From positions 1 through 6,665 of the forward strand of contig JAUNCV010000114.1 of NCBI GenBank assembly GCA_030526445.1: DNA of 6,665 nt, in the 5' to 3' direction. Shown here in pieces: positions 1-6,181 of this stretch. Source of the DNA: Bacteroidales bacterium (GTDB lineage Bacteria > Bacteroidota > Bacteroidia > Bacteroidales > UBA3663). The first letter of the stretch is position 1. Every line of letters starts with the position of its first letter. The notes under the pieces were generated by a model, which searched no databases, was not told where the DNA came from, and was given only the letters and a program-made list of their open reading frames with translations. The position numbers were made by a program, and so were the translations under genes.

Positions 1-213
1 TACACTTTCACCTTACACTTTTGGTGCAATAGGATAGGAAATGGTGGCGGATTACTTATTTCATTGCTTAAATAACGTAGCGCAAATTGCACAATTTCTA
101 TAATTTTACTTGAATAATGCTATTGATTTGTGTTGTTCTGTATCATATAGTAAGCAAAAACGGCATAACGCAACGCAAAAAGACATGAAAAATGTGATAT
201 GTGTATCAAAAGT
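1..213. other. Gene-free upstream region
   Basis: No convincing gene lies here; the longest ATG-started frame noticed is about 20 codons (41-103) and has nothing to support it. The stretch is A/T-rich. Small repeats are visible: TACACTTT at 1-8 and 14-21 (13-base period), GCAA-A-TTGC at 82-90, ACGCA twice in tandem at 168-177, and TGTATCA at 139-145 and again at 202-208. No terminator for an upstream gene was seen: CACC (9-12) could pair with GGTG (23-26), but the stem is only 4 bp and no T-run follows. The region probably holds upstream control DNA for the promoter at 214-244, but that is inference. Confidence 0.6.
195..208. promoter_or_regulatory. Inverted repeat upstream of promoter, possible regulator site
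   Basis: TGATA (195-199) and TATCA (204-208) are perfect reverse complements separated by 4 bases. The repeat ends 5 bases before the -33 box, so its centre lies about 50 bases upstream of the predicted transcription start, where activators often bind. It loosely resembles a CRP/FNR-family half site (TGTGA at 193-197), but the second half does not match that consensus. A 5-bp inverted repeat in A/T-rich DNA can arise by chance, and no regulator can be named. Confidence 0.3.
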
Positions 214-244
214 TTTGTAATAATGGGGAAATGCTATATCTTTG
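214..244 (+). promoter_or_regulatory. Bacteroidota-type promoter of the porin-urt operon
   Basis: TTTG at 214-217 matches the -33 element and TATCTTTG at 237-244 matches the -7 element TAnnTTTG used by the primary sigma factor of Bacteroidota. The 19-base spacer is within the usual range for this class. Transcription would start near 249-253, giving a leader of about 230 bases before the porin start at 481. This is the best promoter match in the window and the only good one upstream of the gene cluster, so it probably drives the porin and urtABCDE together. Confidence 0.75.
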
Positions 245-268
245 CAGCGTCAAATTTGAAGATAAACG

Positions 269-281
269 TTTATTAAGGTAT
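269..281 (+). repeat. Leader motif, copy 1 (shared with urtA leader)
   Basis: The 13-base string TTTATTAAGGTAT occurs here and again at 1626-1638, just upstream of urtA. Its core TTAAGGTA also recurs at 286-293, 13 bases downstream of the first. A second A/T-rich string, TTTATAAATA, also occurs in both leaders (301-310, 440-449 and 1614-1623). The A/T bias raises the odds of chance matches, but 13 identical bases in two short leaders of one operon are worth recording. The role is unknown; a translation-enhancing or protein-binding element is possible. Confidence 0.4.
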
Positions 282-311
282 TTTGTTAAGGTAACGATTT
301 TTTATAAATAA

Positions 312-337
312 GGTGGCACTAATTAGAGATAGTGACC
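312..337 (+). promoter_or_regulatory. Leader hairpin 1
   Basis: Bases 317-321 (CACTA) pair with 330-334 (TAGTG), and 312-314 (GGT) pair with 335-337 (ACC). This leaves a 2-base GG bulge (315-316) and an 8-base loop (322-329). The stem totals 8 Watson-Crick pairs. No T-run follows, so it is not an intrinsic terminator. Pairing was worked out by eye without energy calculation. Confidence 0.4.
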
Positions 338-382
338 ATTGCTTTTGAAAGTCAGAATTAATTGCTTTTCAGAATTTGGTTT

Positions 383-405
383 CGTACAGGACTGGCTCTT
401 GTATG
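383..405 (+). promoter_or_regulatory. Leader hairpin 2
   Basis: Bases 383-391 (CGTACAGGA) pair with 397-405 (TCTTGTATG) over 9 continuous pairs, two of them G-U, closing a 5-base loop CTGGC (392-396). The 3' arm overlaps the first unit of the tandem repeat and the ATG (403-405) of a 16-codon frame in the leader, so folding would hide that start. The hairpin is followed by a GGGTG-type sequence and not by a T-run, which argues against a terminator. A regulatory role is inference. Confidence 0.4.
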
Positions 406-429
406 CGGGTGTTTGCATCTGTTTGCATA
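400..429 (+). repeat. 10-bp tandem repeat in leader, about three units
   Basis: Two near-identical units, TGTTTGCATC (410-419) and TGTTTGCATA (420-429), follow a degenerate first unit TGTATGCGGG (400-409). The 10-base period is close to one DNA helical turn, as in arrays of protein-binding sites on one face of the helix. It lies about 150 bases downstream of the predicted transcription start, so if it acts at DNA level it would be a downstream operator. It could equally act in the RNA. Confidence 0.45.
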
Positions 430-480
430 ACATCTCGTGTTTATAAATATTAAGAATGTTGTTTGTAAAATTGAAATCAA

Positions 481-1595
481 ATGAAAAAAGGCTGTTTTAT
501 TTTAAGGTCATCGATTGTAAGTCTTCTTCTCTCTGCTATGCCCATGCTAAAGGCGCAGGAGGAAAGTAAACTCAATGTAGGAGTGCTTGTGCATACTTAT
601 GTATCTGTCCAGCAGCAGGGTTATGGTGCGAGCGCAGAGACTTCTACTTCGGACAACTGGGATTTGGGTGCCAGTGTGTATCGTGGTAGAATCATGGCCG
701 ATATGCATATTACATCGAAGGATTATATCTTTGTCGAAACCGAATTGACTGCTTCGGTAGGTCTGGGCGAAGACAAAGCCGCATCAAACTTCTTGATATT
801 CAGTATGATCATACATTTGCTCCCTGGTTGACAGTGTCGGCCGGTAAGATGTTGGTGTCTCATAACCGCAATGGTCTGCAGACTGCCAGCACGTTGATGG
901 ACAATGATTTTACTTATTTTCAGTATCCATACAATATGTCGAAGAATGATCCGCTCCAGAATGATTGTGGTCGCGATGTAGGTATCAATCTGAGTGGTTC
1001 GGCCAATAAGTTTACCTATCGTCTGGGTGCTTTCAGTGGTCGCCGAAAGTTTGAAGGTCGTACCAGTGCTCCGCTTCGCACCATAGGTCGTGTAACATAC
1101 AACTGGGCCGATGCCGATCTGTACAGTGGTACTAATTTGGGCTCCGGCAAAACCTCGACGATTGGCGCAGGCTTCGATACTCAAGGCAGTTATTGCGCGT
1201 ATGGTGTTGATTATTACCTGGATTACCCGCTCAGTTCGGGCAGTCAGATTACTTTGAATACGGCTTATTCGCATATTACAGGTGGTTCGGCCGATGCTAC
1301 ATTCAGTTTTGCCAATTTGATTCCAGAGCAGAATGTTTATTTTGCAGAGGCTGGTTTATATTTCCCTGCATCGAAGTTGCAGCCTTGGGTTAAGTATGAG
1401 CGTCAGGACCTGTGTGGCTCATCGAAGCCAACCGATGTTGTGGGCGCTGGTCTGAACTGGTTCTTCAATGGCTATCGTACCAATCTTCGTCTGTCATGGC
1501 AGGGAATGTCGAAGGAACAGGTCGAACTTGATGGTGGTTCGGGAAAAAAGATGTACAATCAGGTATGGCTCCAGTTGCAGCTCTGTACTTTCTGA
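481..1595 (+). pseudogene. Outer-membrane porin, OprO/OprP-like, interrupted by a frameshift
   Basis: An N-terminal piece (481-831, ending at TGA 829-831) and a C-terminal piece (open in another frame from 690 to the stop at 1595) are one beta-barrel protein split by a frame change. Adding one A to the AAA run at 786-788 joins them as ...ASKLLDIQYDH..., giving 371 residues. Residues 1-25 are a signal peptide (hydrophobic core IVSLLLSAM, cleavage likely before Q26 after LKA). The rest has alternating aromatic/hydrophobic strands and ends in WLQLQLCTF, with a terminal Phe typical of the barrel-insertion signal. The style (KLLDIQYDHTFAPWLTVSAGKM, FTYRLGAFSG, LQPWVKYERQ) suits phosphate-selective-type porins. 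Position directly before urtA suggests it passes urea or small amides, as proposed for the porin FmdC beside an amide/urea ABC transporter in Methylophilus; the substrate here is inference. The break may be a true mutation or a sequencing error. No canonical slippery heptamer is present in the zero frame. Confidence 0.8.
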
Positions 1596-1653
1596 AAGTT
1601 CGTTTGTAATTCGTTTATAAATAGTTTTATTAAGGTATAAATATTTTGGTGTT
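1596..1653 (+). promoter_or_regulatory. Porin-urtA intergenic leader
   Basis: This 58-base A/T-rich gap carries TTTATAAATA (1614-1623) and TTTATTAAGGTAT (1626-1638), both also found in the leader before the porin. No terminator hairpin is visible, so read-through from the porin into urtA is likely. The TAAGG within the motif ends 18 bases before the urtA ATG, too far for an ordinary Shine-Dalgarno site. A possible internal promoter is weak: TTTG at 1603-1606 and TA-T-TTTG at 1642-1648, with the second box one base short. Confidence 0.4.
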
Positions 1654-2922
1654 ATGAAAAAGTTATTTGAGAAGGTTTTAGTGTTGGCAGTAGCCCTTAC
1701 TTCGGCCATTGCAAGTGTAGGATGTTCAAGCAAAGGTTCGACCAACGCAGGAGCCGCAGGTAGCGTTGCTGTGACCGATAGCACAGTCACCATCGGTATT
1801 CTGCATTCGTTGAGTGGTACTATGGCTATCAGCGAGGTTTCGTTGCGCGACGTTTTGCTTATGGGCATCGACGAAATCAATGCAGCTGGTGGTGTGTTGG
1901 GCCGCAAGGTGATTCCTCAGATTGTTGACCCTGCATCGAATCCCGACCTCTTTGCCGAGAAGGCTAAGGAGTTGCTTGGCAAGAAAGTGCCTGTAGTGTT
2001 TGGCTGCTGGACTTCGGTATCGCGCAAGTCTGTGCTCCCTGTCTTCGAAGAATATAAGGGTTTGCTCTTCTATCCTGTGCAGTACGAAGGCCAGGAGTGC
2101 TCGCCAAACATCATCTATACCGGAGCTACACCTAATCAGCAGCTCATTCCTGCTGCTCAGTACCTGATGAGCGAAGAAGGCGGTTCGTACAGCAAGTTCT
2201 ATCTGCTGGGTACCGATTATGTTTTCCCTCGTACGGCTAATACTATTCTCAAGACCTACCTGATTGCCAATGGTATTCCTGCCGAAAATATTGTTGAGGA
2301 ATACACCCCATTCCACCATCAGGATTATCAGACCATTGTTTCGAAGATTAAGACCTTTGCAGCCAGCGGTGATGCTGCTGTGCTCTGTACCATCAATGGC
2401 GACAGCAACGTGCCTTTCTATAAGGAGTTTGCCAATCAGGGTTTGACTGCCGAAGATTGCCCAATTATGGCTTTCTCTGTGGCTGAGGATGAGCTCCGTG
2501 CTATGGATACTGAATTCCTGGCAGGTCACTATGCAGCATGGAACTACTTTGAGTCATTGCCTGGTGCAAACAATGAGGCTTTTGTCAAGAACTTCGTTTC
2601 CTACTGTGTTGGTCACAATCTGCCTGGTGGCGATAAGCGTGTCACCGATGATCCAATCTGTTGGTCATATACCGGTCTTATGCTCTGGAAGAAGGCTGTA
2701 GAGAAGGCTGGTACTTTTGAGGTTGAGAAGGTGATCGAGGCATTGTCGGGCCTGGAGTTTGATTCGCCTGCGGGCCTTGTGAAGATGCACGAAAGCAATC
2801 ACCATTTGGCCAAGCCCGCCATCATTGGTAAGATTCTCCGCGATGGTCAGTTTGAGATTGTAAATTCAACAGAAAGTCTTGTTGTGCCAGAACCATTTGG
2901 TGACTACTCGAAGAAAGATTGA
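1654..2922 (+). CDS. urtA: UrtA, urea ABC transporter substrate-binding lipoprotein
   Basis: The 422-residue product is the periplasmic urea-binding component that delivers substrate to the UrtB/UrtC channel. It has the type-I periplasmic binding fold of the branched-chain amino acid (LivJ-like) group, but with strings typical of UrtA rather than LivJ: HSLSGTMAISE (51-61), FGCWTSVSRKSVLPVFE (116-132), LLFYPVQYEG (137-146), YTGATPNQQ (155-163), LLGTDYVFPRTAN (184-196) and TINGDSNVPF (246-255). The N-terminus (KK, hydrophobic 8-20, then SVGC) looks like a lipoprotein signal with the lipidated Cys at 24, so the protein is probably membrane-anchored rather than free. The -3 position is Ser instead of the usual Leu. 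The ATG at 1654 places the signal peptide correctly. urtB begins 36 bases after the stop. Family assignment is very sure; urea as the ligand rests on family knowledge, and a short-chain amide is the main alternative. Confidence 0.95.
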   Translation: MKKLFEKVLVLAVALTSAIASVGCSSKGSTNAGAAGSVAVTDSTVTIGILHSLSGTMAISEVSLRDVLLMGIDEINAAGGVLGRKVIPQIVDPASNPDLFAEKAKELLGKKVPVVFGCWTSVSRKSVLPVFEEYKGLLFYPVQYEGQECSPNIIYTGATPNQQLIPAAQYLMSEEGGSYSKFYLLGTDYVFPRTANTILKTYLIANGIPAENIVEEYTPFHHQDYQTIVSKIKTFAASGDAAVLCTINGDSNVPFYKEFANQGLTAEDCPIMAFSVAEDELRAMDTEFLAGHYAAWNYFESLPGANNEAFVKNFVSYCVGHNLPGGDKRVTDDPICWSYTGLMLWKKAVEKAGTFEVEKVIEALSGLEFDSPAGLVKMHESNHHLAKPAIIGKILRDGQFEIVNSTESLVVPEPFGDYSKKD

Positions 2923-2958
2923 TTTCTGTAATTTGTTTTTACCTATATTATATACAAT

Positions 2959-4344
2959 ATGAGAGCGGTTCTTACCTCTTTAGTATTTCTGATGCTGTGC
3001 CTGCTGGATATAGTTCCAGCAGCTGCACAGACATCGGGTGCCGATACTACGCAGGTTGCAGCTGTGCCTCTGACGCGTGCACAGAAGAGAGAACTGGCCT
3101 TGATGAACAACTTGCATAGCCAGCAGGCAGATGTGCGTATCTCTGCTTATCGTACACTTTCGGCCAGACGTGATAGCGCTACCCTTGCTTTGCTCTCTGA
3201 GGCCTTGGTGAGTGAGCAGGATGCTGCTGCTAAGGAGGTTGCAGATATGGCACTTCAAAAGGTGCTCCTTTTTGTGGGAACATCAGGTCAGCAGTATGAT
3301 GCCATCCAGAAGCTGGGTGAGTTGCCAATAGGCGAGGGCTTGCCTCTGCTGCAAGAATATGTGGGTGTACCTGCGCTCGACCCAGGATGTGAAGTAGCTG
3401 CAAGAAATGCGATTAAGGCATTGGAACACAAGCAGAAGAATATAGATGGAATACAGAATATATTCAGTGGTCTGAGTTTGGGATCGATACTTATACTTGT
3501 TGCTCTTGGCTTGAGTATCATCTATGGTTTGGCCCATATCATCAATATGGCTCACGGCGAGTTTATGATGATTGGTGCCTACACCACTTACTGCATGCAG
3601 CTACTGTTTCAGGAATTCCTGCCGGCATCGTGGTTCGATGCAGCTTGGTTTCTGAGTCTGCCTATTTCATTTGCGGTTTCTGCTCTTTTCGGCTTGGCAA
3701 TAGAACGATTGGTGATACGCCATCTGTATAGCCGACCATTGGAGAGTTTGCTTGCAACCTGGGGAATCAGCTTGATACTGATACAGCTGGCACGTACCAT
3801 TTTTGGCGATCTTACCACGGTCAAGTCTCCGCTATGCCTTTCGGGCGGTATCACCTTCGACAATGGTATTGTGCTTCCATACAATCGTCTCTTTATCATG
3901 GCTCTCACAGCCATCGTCTTTTTGGGCGTTATGCTGGTGTTCCAGAAGACACGATTGGGCATGAAGATACGCGCTGTGACCCAGAACCGCAATATGGCTG
4001 CATGTGTAGGAATTTCGACCAAACGCATCGATATGCTGACATTTGCCATTGGCTCCGGTTTGGCAGGATTGGCTGGTTGTGCCATCACGCTGATTGGTAA
4101 TGTGGTGCCCGATATGGGACAGACATACATTGTAGATTCCTTTATTGTAGTTGTGACCGGCGGTGTGGGCAAACTGTTTGGCTGTGTGGTGTCAGGCCTT
4201 GGCATCGGTATTCTCTCAAAGATTTTTGAGTCAATGTTTGAAGCTGTGTATGGCAAGGTGCTCATCCTTCTATTTGTAATCATCTTCTTGCAGAAGCGTC
4301 CACAGGGCCTCTTCCGAGATAAGGGTCGTGTGGCTGAAGACTAA
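2959..4344 (+). CDS. urtB: UrtB, urea ABC transporter permease with periplasmic helical domain
   Basis: This is one of the two inner-membrane subunits that form the urea channel, 461 residues long. Residues 1-24 are a signal peptide or first membrane helix (core VLTSLVFLMLCLL, then PAAAQ). Residues about 38-160 form a charged, Ala/Leu-rich helical region with two or more HEAT-like units (around 57-105 and 110-158), expected to face the periplasm. The LivH-type permease runs from about 168 to 450, with NMAHGEFMMIGAY (196-208) and the cytoplasmic coupling loop RAVTQNRNMAACVGIS (338-353). An N-terminal extension before the permease is a hallmark that separates UrtB from LivH; this one looks shorter than in many proteobacterial UrtB proteins of over 500 residues (from memory). 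The ATG at 2959 is chosen because it begins the signal peptide. urtC follows after 14 bases. The function of the extension is not established. Confidence 0.93.
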   Translation: MRAVLTSLVFLMLCLLDIVPAAAQTSGADTTQVAAVPLTRAQKRELALMNNLHSQQADVRISAYRTLSARRDSATLALLSEALVSEQDAAAKEVADMALQKVLLFVGTSGQQYDAIQKLGELPIGEGLPLLQEYVGVPALDPGCEVAARNAIKALEHKQKNIDGIQNIFSGLSLGSILILVALGLSIIYGLAHIINMAHGEFMMIGAYTTYCMQLLFQEFLPASWFDAAWFLSLPISFAVSALFGLAIERLVIRHLYSRPLESLLATWGISLILIQLARTIFGDLTTVKSPLCLSGGITFDNGIVLPYNRLFIMALTAIVFLGVMLVFQKTRLGMKIRAVTQNRNMAACVGISTKRIDMLTFAIGSGLAGLAGCAITLIGNVVPDMGQTYIVDSFIVVVTGGVGKLFGCVVSGLGIGILSKIFESMFEAVYGKVLILLFVIIFLQKRPQGLFRDKGRVAED

Positions 4345-4358
4345 ATTCGTGAAATAGT

Positions 4359-5414
4359 ATGAAAAAGGATACAATTACTTACGGCATTTTTTTGCTTATC
4401 TTTTTGGTACTGATGCCATTGGGTAATATGTGCGGTCTGATTGAGACCAATACATTATCGCTGTGGGGACGCTATCTCTGTTTTGCCATTGCTGCGCTGG
4501 GCGTTGATCTCATCTGGGGCTATACGGGCATCATGACCATGTGCCACGCCTTCTTCTTCTGCATGGGTGCCTACGGTTTGGGTATGTATCTGACCATCAC
4601 CAATCTGCCTGCAGGACAGATGGTTCCCGACTTTATGTCGTGGAATGCTGTGACAAGCCTGCCCCTTTTCTGGCGTCCGTTTTCGACCTTGGCAGGTGCC
4701 ATCATCACTTCGGCCCTTGTGACAGTGCTGCTGGGCATGGTGAGCTACTTCATCTTCCGCCGCCGAATCAAGGGTGTGTTCTTTGCCATCATCACCCAGG
4801 CCATGGCATTGGCCCTGTTCCTGCTCTTTTCGCGCAACGAAACCATGTTGGGCGGCACCAACGGTTTGACCAACTTCCGCTATCTGTGCGGTCTTGATCT
4901 CTATGACCCACAGGTCAAGGTGGGCATTTATATTGCCACCGTTGTGGTTCTGGCCCTGATGTTTGCGCTGAGTTCGGCCATTGTCCGCTCAAAGTTCGGA
5001 CGTGTGCTGGTGGGTATCCGCGACAGCGAATCGCGACTGAGATTTACCGGATACAACGTGTCGCACTATCAGACCGCTGTATTCGTGATAGGTGCTCTGA
5101 TTGCCATGGTTGGCGGCATGCTGTATCTGCCACAGACAGGCATTGTTACCCCAAACCGCATGGATGTTACCGCTTCGGTAGAGATGCTTATCTGGGTAGC
5201 GCTGGGTGGCCGCGGCAATCTGAAGGGAGCTGTAGTTGGAGCATTGGTTGTCAATCTGCTGTACAATCTGTTTACTTCGCTCATTCCTGAGGCTTGGCCT
5301 TATATGCTTGGTTTGATGTATGTGGTAACGGTGCTCTATCTGAAGCGCGGACTTTTGGGTTTGTTCTCCGATATGTTGTCAAGAATTAAAAAGAAAAAAG
5401 TATGCTGCAAGTAA
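4359..5414 (+). CDS. urtC: UrtC, urea ABC transporter permease
   Basis: UrtC is the second permease subunit, pairing with UrtB in the inner membrane; it is 351 residues and LivM-like. Hydrophobic segments run from residue 8 to about 330, including 8-28, 36-58, 62-82, 110-133, 139-158, 187-208, 238-258, 272-283 and 288-330. Recognisable strings are GGTNGLT (165-171), the coupling loop around RVLVGIRDSESRLRFTGYNV (215-234) and ALGGRGNLKGAVVGA (281-295), all common in the LivM/UrtC family. The tail is short and basic (SRIKKKKVCCK). The start ATG lies 14 bases after the urtB stop with no Shine-Dalgarno. The gene overlaps urtD by 13 bases, suggesting translational coupling. Assignment to UrtC rather than LivM rests mainly on its place between urtB and urtD. 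Confidence 0.93.
   Translation: MKKDTITYGIFLLIFLVLMPLGNMCGLIETNTLSLWGRYLCFAIAALGVDLIWGYTGIMTMCHAFFFCMGAYGLGMYLTITNLPAGQMVPDFMSWNAVTSLPLFWRPFSTLAGAIITSALVTVLLGMVSYFIFRRRIKGVFFAIITQAMALALFLLFSRNETMLGGTNGLTNFRYLCGLDLYDPQVKVGIYIATVVVLALMFALSSAIVRSKFGRVLVGIRDSESRLRFTGYNVSHYQTAVFVIGALIAMVGGMLYLPQTGIVTPNRMDVTASVEMLIWVALGGRGNLKGAVVGALVVNLLYNLFTSLIPEAWPYMLGLMYVVTVLYLKRGLLGLFSDMLSRIKKKKVCCK
5388..5401 (+). promoter_or_regulatory. A-rich start region of urtD
   Basis: A purine tract (A5, G, A6, G) lies inside the end of urtC and directly before the urtD ATG at 5402. Unstructured A-rich leaders promote initiation in Bacteroidota, where Shine-Dalgarno pairing is weak, so this tract probably sets the urtD start. 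In urtC the tract encodes the KKKK near the C-terminus. Confidence 0.4.
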
Positions 5415-6163
5415 AAAACTTACTCGTATCGTTTGGCGAACTTATTGCTCTTTTTGTACAGCGCTTTGAGGTAGCAGACAAGGAACTGCGCGTGGTAATC
5501 GGACCCAACGGAGCAGGCAAATCCACTTTGATGGATGTACTCTGTGGCAAGACGCAGCCCAACAGCGGTTCGGCTCTGTTCAATGGGGTGGAACTCATTG
5601 GCAAGTCGGAGCTCGAAATTGCAGAACTGGGTGTGGGCCGAAAGTTTCAGAAGCCCTCGATTTTTGATGGTCTGACGGTTTATGACAATCTGCTTCTCGG
5701 TTTGCGCTGCAAGAAAGATGTGTTTCACTCGATGTTCTTCCGTCTCTCTCCGATGCAACGCGATAAGCTGATGTTCACTGCCGAACGCGTAGGCTTGAAA
5801 GATCACCTGAATGTCAAGGCGGGAGCTTTGTCGCACGGTCAGAAGCAGTGGCTTGAGATAGCCATCGTCTTGCTGCAGGATCCGAAACTCCTGCTCATTG
5901 ATGAGCCCGCTGCGGGCATGTCGGACAGCGAAACCAAGAAAACGGGCGATTTGCTCATAGAGCTTGGCAAGGAGCATTCGGTCATTGTCATTGAGCATGA
6001 TATGCACTTCGTAGAGCAAATTGCCCAGGAGAAGGTTTCGGTGCTGGTGCGAGGCTCTATTCTTACCGAAGGCACTTTCCAACAGGTGAAGAATGACCCT
6101 GATGTGATTGGCTGCTATCTTGGCTCGCCCGATTCAGCACAGATGCGTAATATGCGTGTATAA
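5402..6163 (+). CDS. urtD: UrtD, urea ABC transporter ATP-binding protein
   Basis: UrtD is one of the two cytoplasmic ATPases that drive the urea importer, 253 residues, LivG-like. Visible elements in order are an aromatic A-loop candidate (F11), Walker A GPNGAGKST (34-42), the Q-loop in GRKFQKPSIFDGLTV (Q83), the signature LSHGQKQ (143-149), Walker B LLLIDEP (163-169) with catalytic E168, and the H-loop His199 in VIEHDMHFVE. The LSHGQKQW form in place of LSGGQ is typical of UrtD. All catalytic residues are present. Residues 13-27 (ELIALFVQRFEVADK) differ from the more common GFKALNDL-type stretch, so the protein is somewhat divergent there. The gene starts inside the end of urtC (13-base overlap, different frame), and urtE begins 18 bases after its stop. 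The product is expected to form a heterodimer with UrtE on the inner face of UrtB/UrtC. Confidence 0.94.
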   Translation: MLQVKNLLVSFGELIALFVQRFEVADKELRVVIGPNGAGKSTLMDVLCGKTQPNSGSALFNGVELIGKSELEIAELGVGRKFQKPSIFDGLTVYDNLLLGLRCKKDVFHSMFFRLSPMQRDKLMFTAERVGLKDHLNVKAGALSHGQKQWLEIAIVLLQDPKLLLIDEPAAGMSDSETKKTGDLLIELGKEHSVIVIEHDMHFVEQIAQEKVSVLVRGSILTEGTFQQVKNDPDVIGCYLGSPDSAQMRNMRV

Positions 6164-6181
6164 CTTTGTACATATAGAGAT

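Larger units (their letters stand above)
251..480 (+). promoter_or_regulatory. Long structured 5' leader
   Basis: About 230 bases separate the predicted transcription start from the porin ATG. The leader is A/T-rich, with two predicted hairpins (312-337 and 383-405) and several repeats: TTAAGGTA at 273-280 and 286-293, ATTGCTTTT at 338-346 and 361-369, TCAGAATT at 352-359 and 369-376, and a 10-bp tandem repeat at 400-429. The last 30 bases before the ATG are A-rich and look unstructured, as is usual for translation starts in this phylum. It does not match any riboswitch I recognise; the guanidine (ykkC) classes were considered because they occur near urea genes, but their conserved cores were not found. 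It may be a plain long untranslated region or a cis-acting regulatory RNA. Confidence 0.45.

Noticed and set aside
15..27. NtrC-like site (ACAC...TGGTGC)
   Set aside because: The half-site spacing is 3 instead of 5 and the left half is imperfect; it is also over 200 bases from the promoter.
314..328. Possible sigma-54 promoter beginning with TGGCAC
   Set aside because: The -24 half matches but the expected GC at the -12 position (327-328) reads AG; no second half is present.
393..406. Possible sigma-54 promoter TGGCTC...TGC
   Set aside because: GG and GC are 9 bases apart instead of the strict 10, and this lies in the leader hairpin.
251..480. Guanidine (ykkC-type) riboswitch in the leader
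   Set aside because: The conserved core sequences of the guanidine classes I know were not found; only generic hairpins are visible.
723..1274. Long reverse-strand open frames, here and opposite urtA, urtB and urtD (1726-2529, 3609-4283, 5420-6082)
   Set aside because: They lie fully opposite well-recognised genes, show no family resemblance and are explained by the codon use of the plus-strand genes.
1603..1648. Internal promoter before urtA
   Set aside because: The second box lacks one base (TA-T-TTTG), the spacer is far too long (35 bases), and transcription would start at or inside the urtA start codon.
6161..6168. TAACTTTG, a perfect -7 box before urtE
   Set aside because: No TTTG lies at the required distance upstream and it overlaps the urtD stop codon; urtE is 18 bases away and clearly in the operon.
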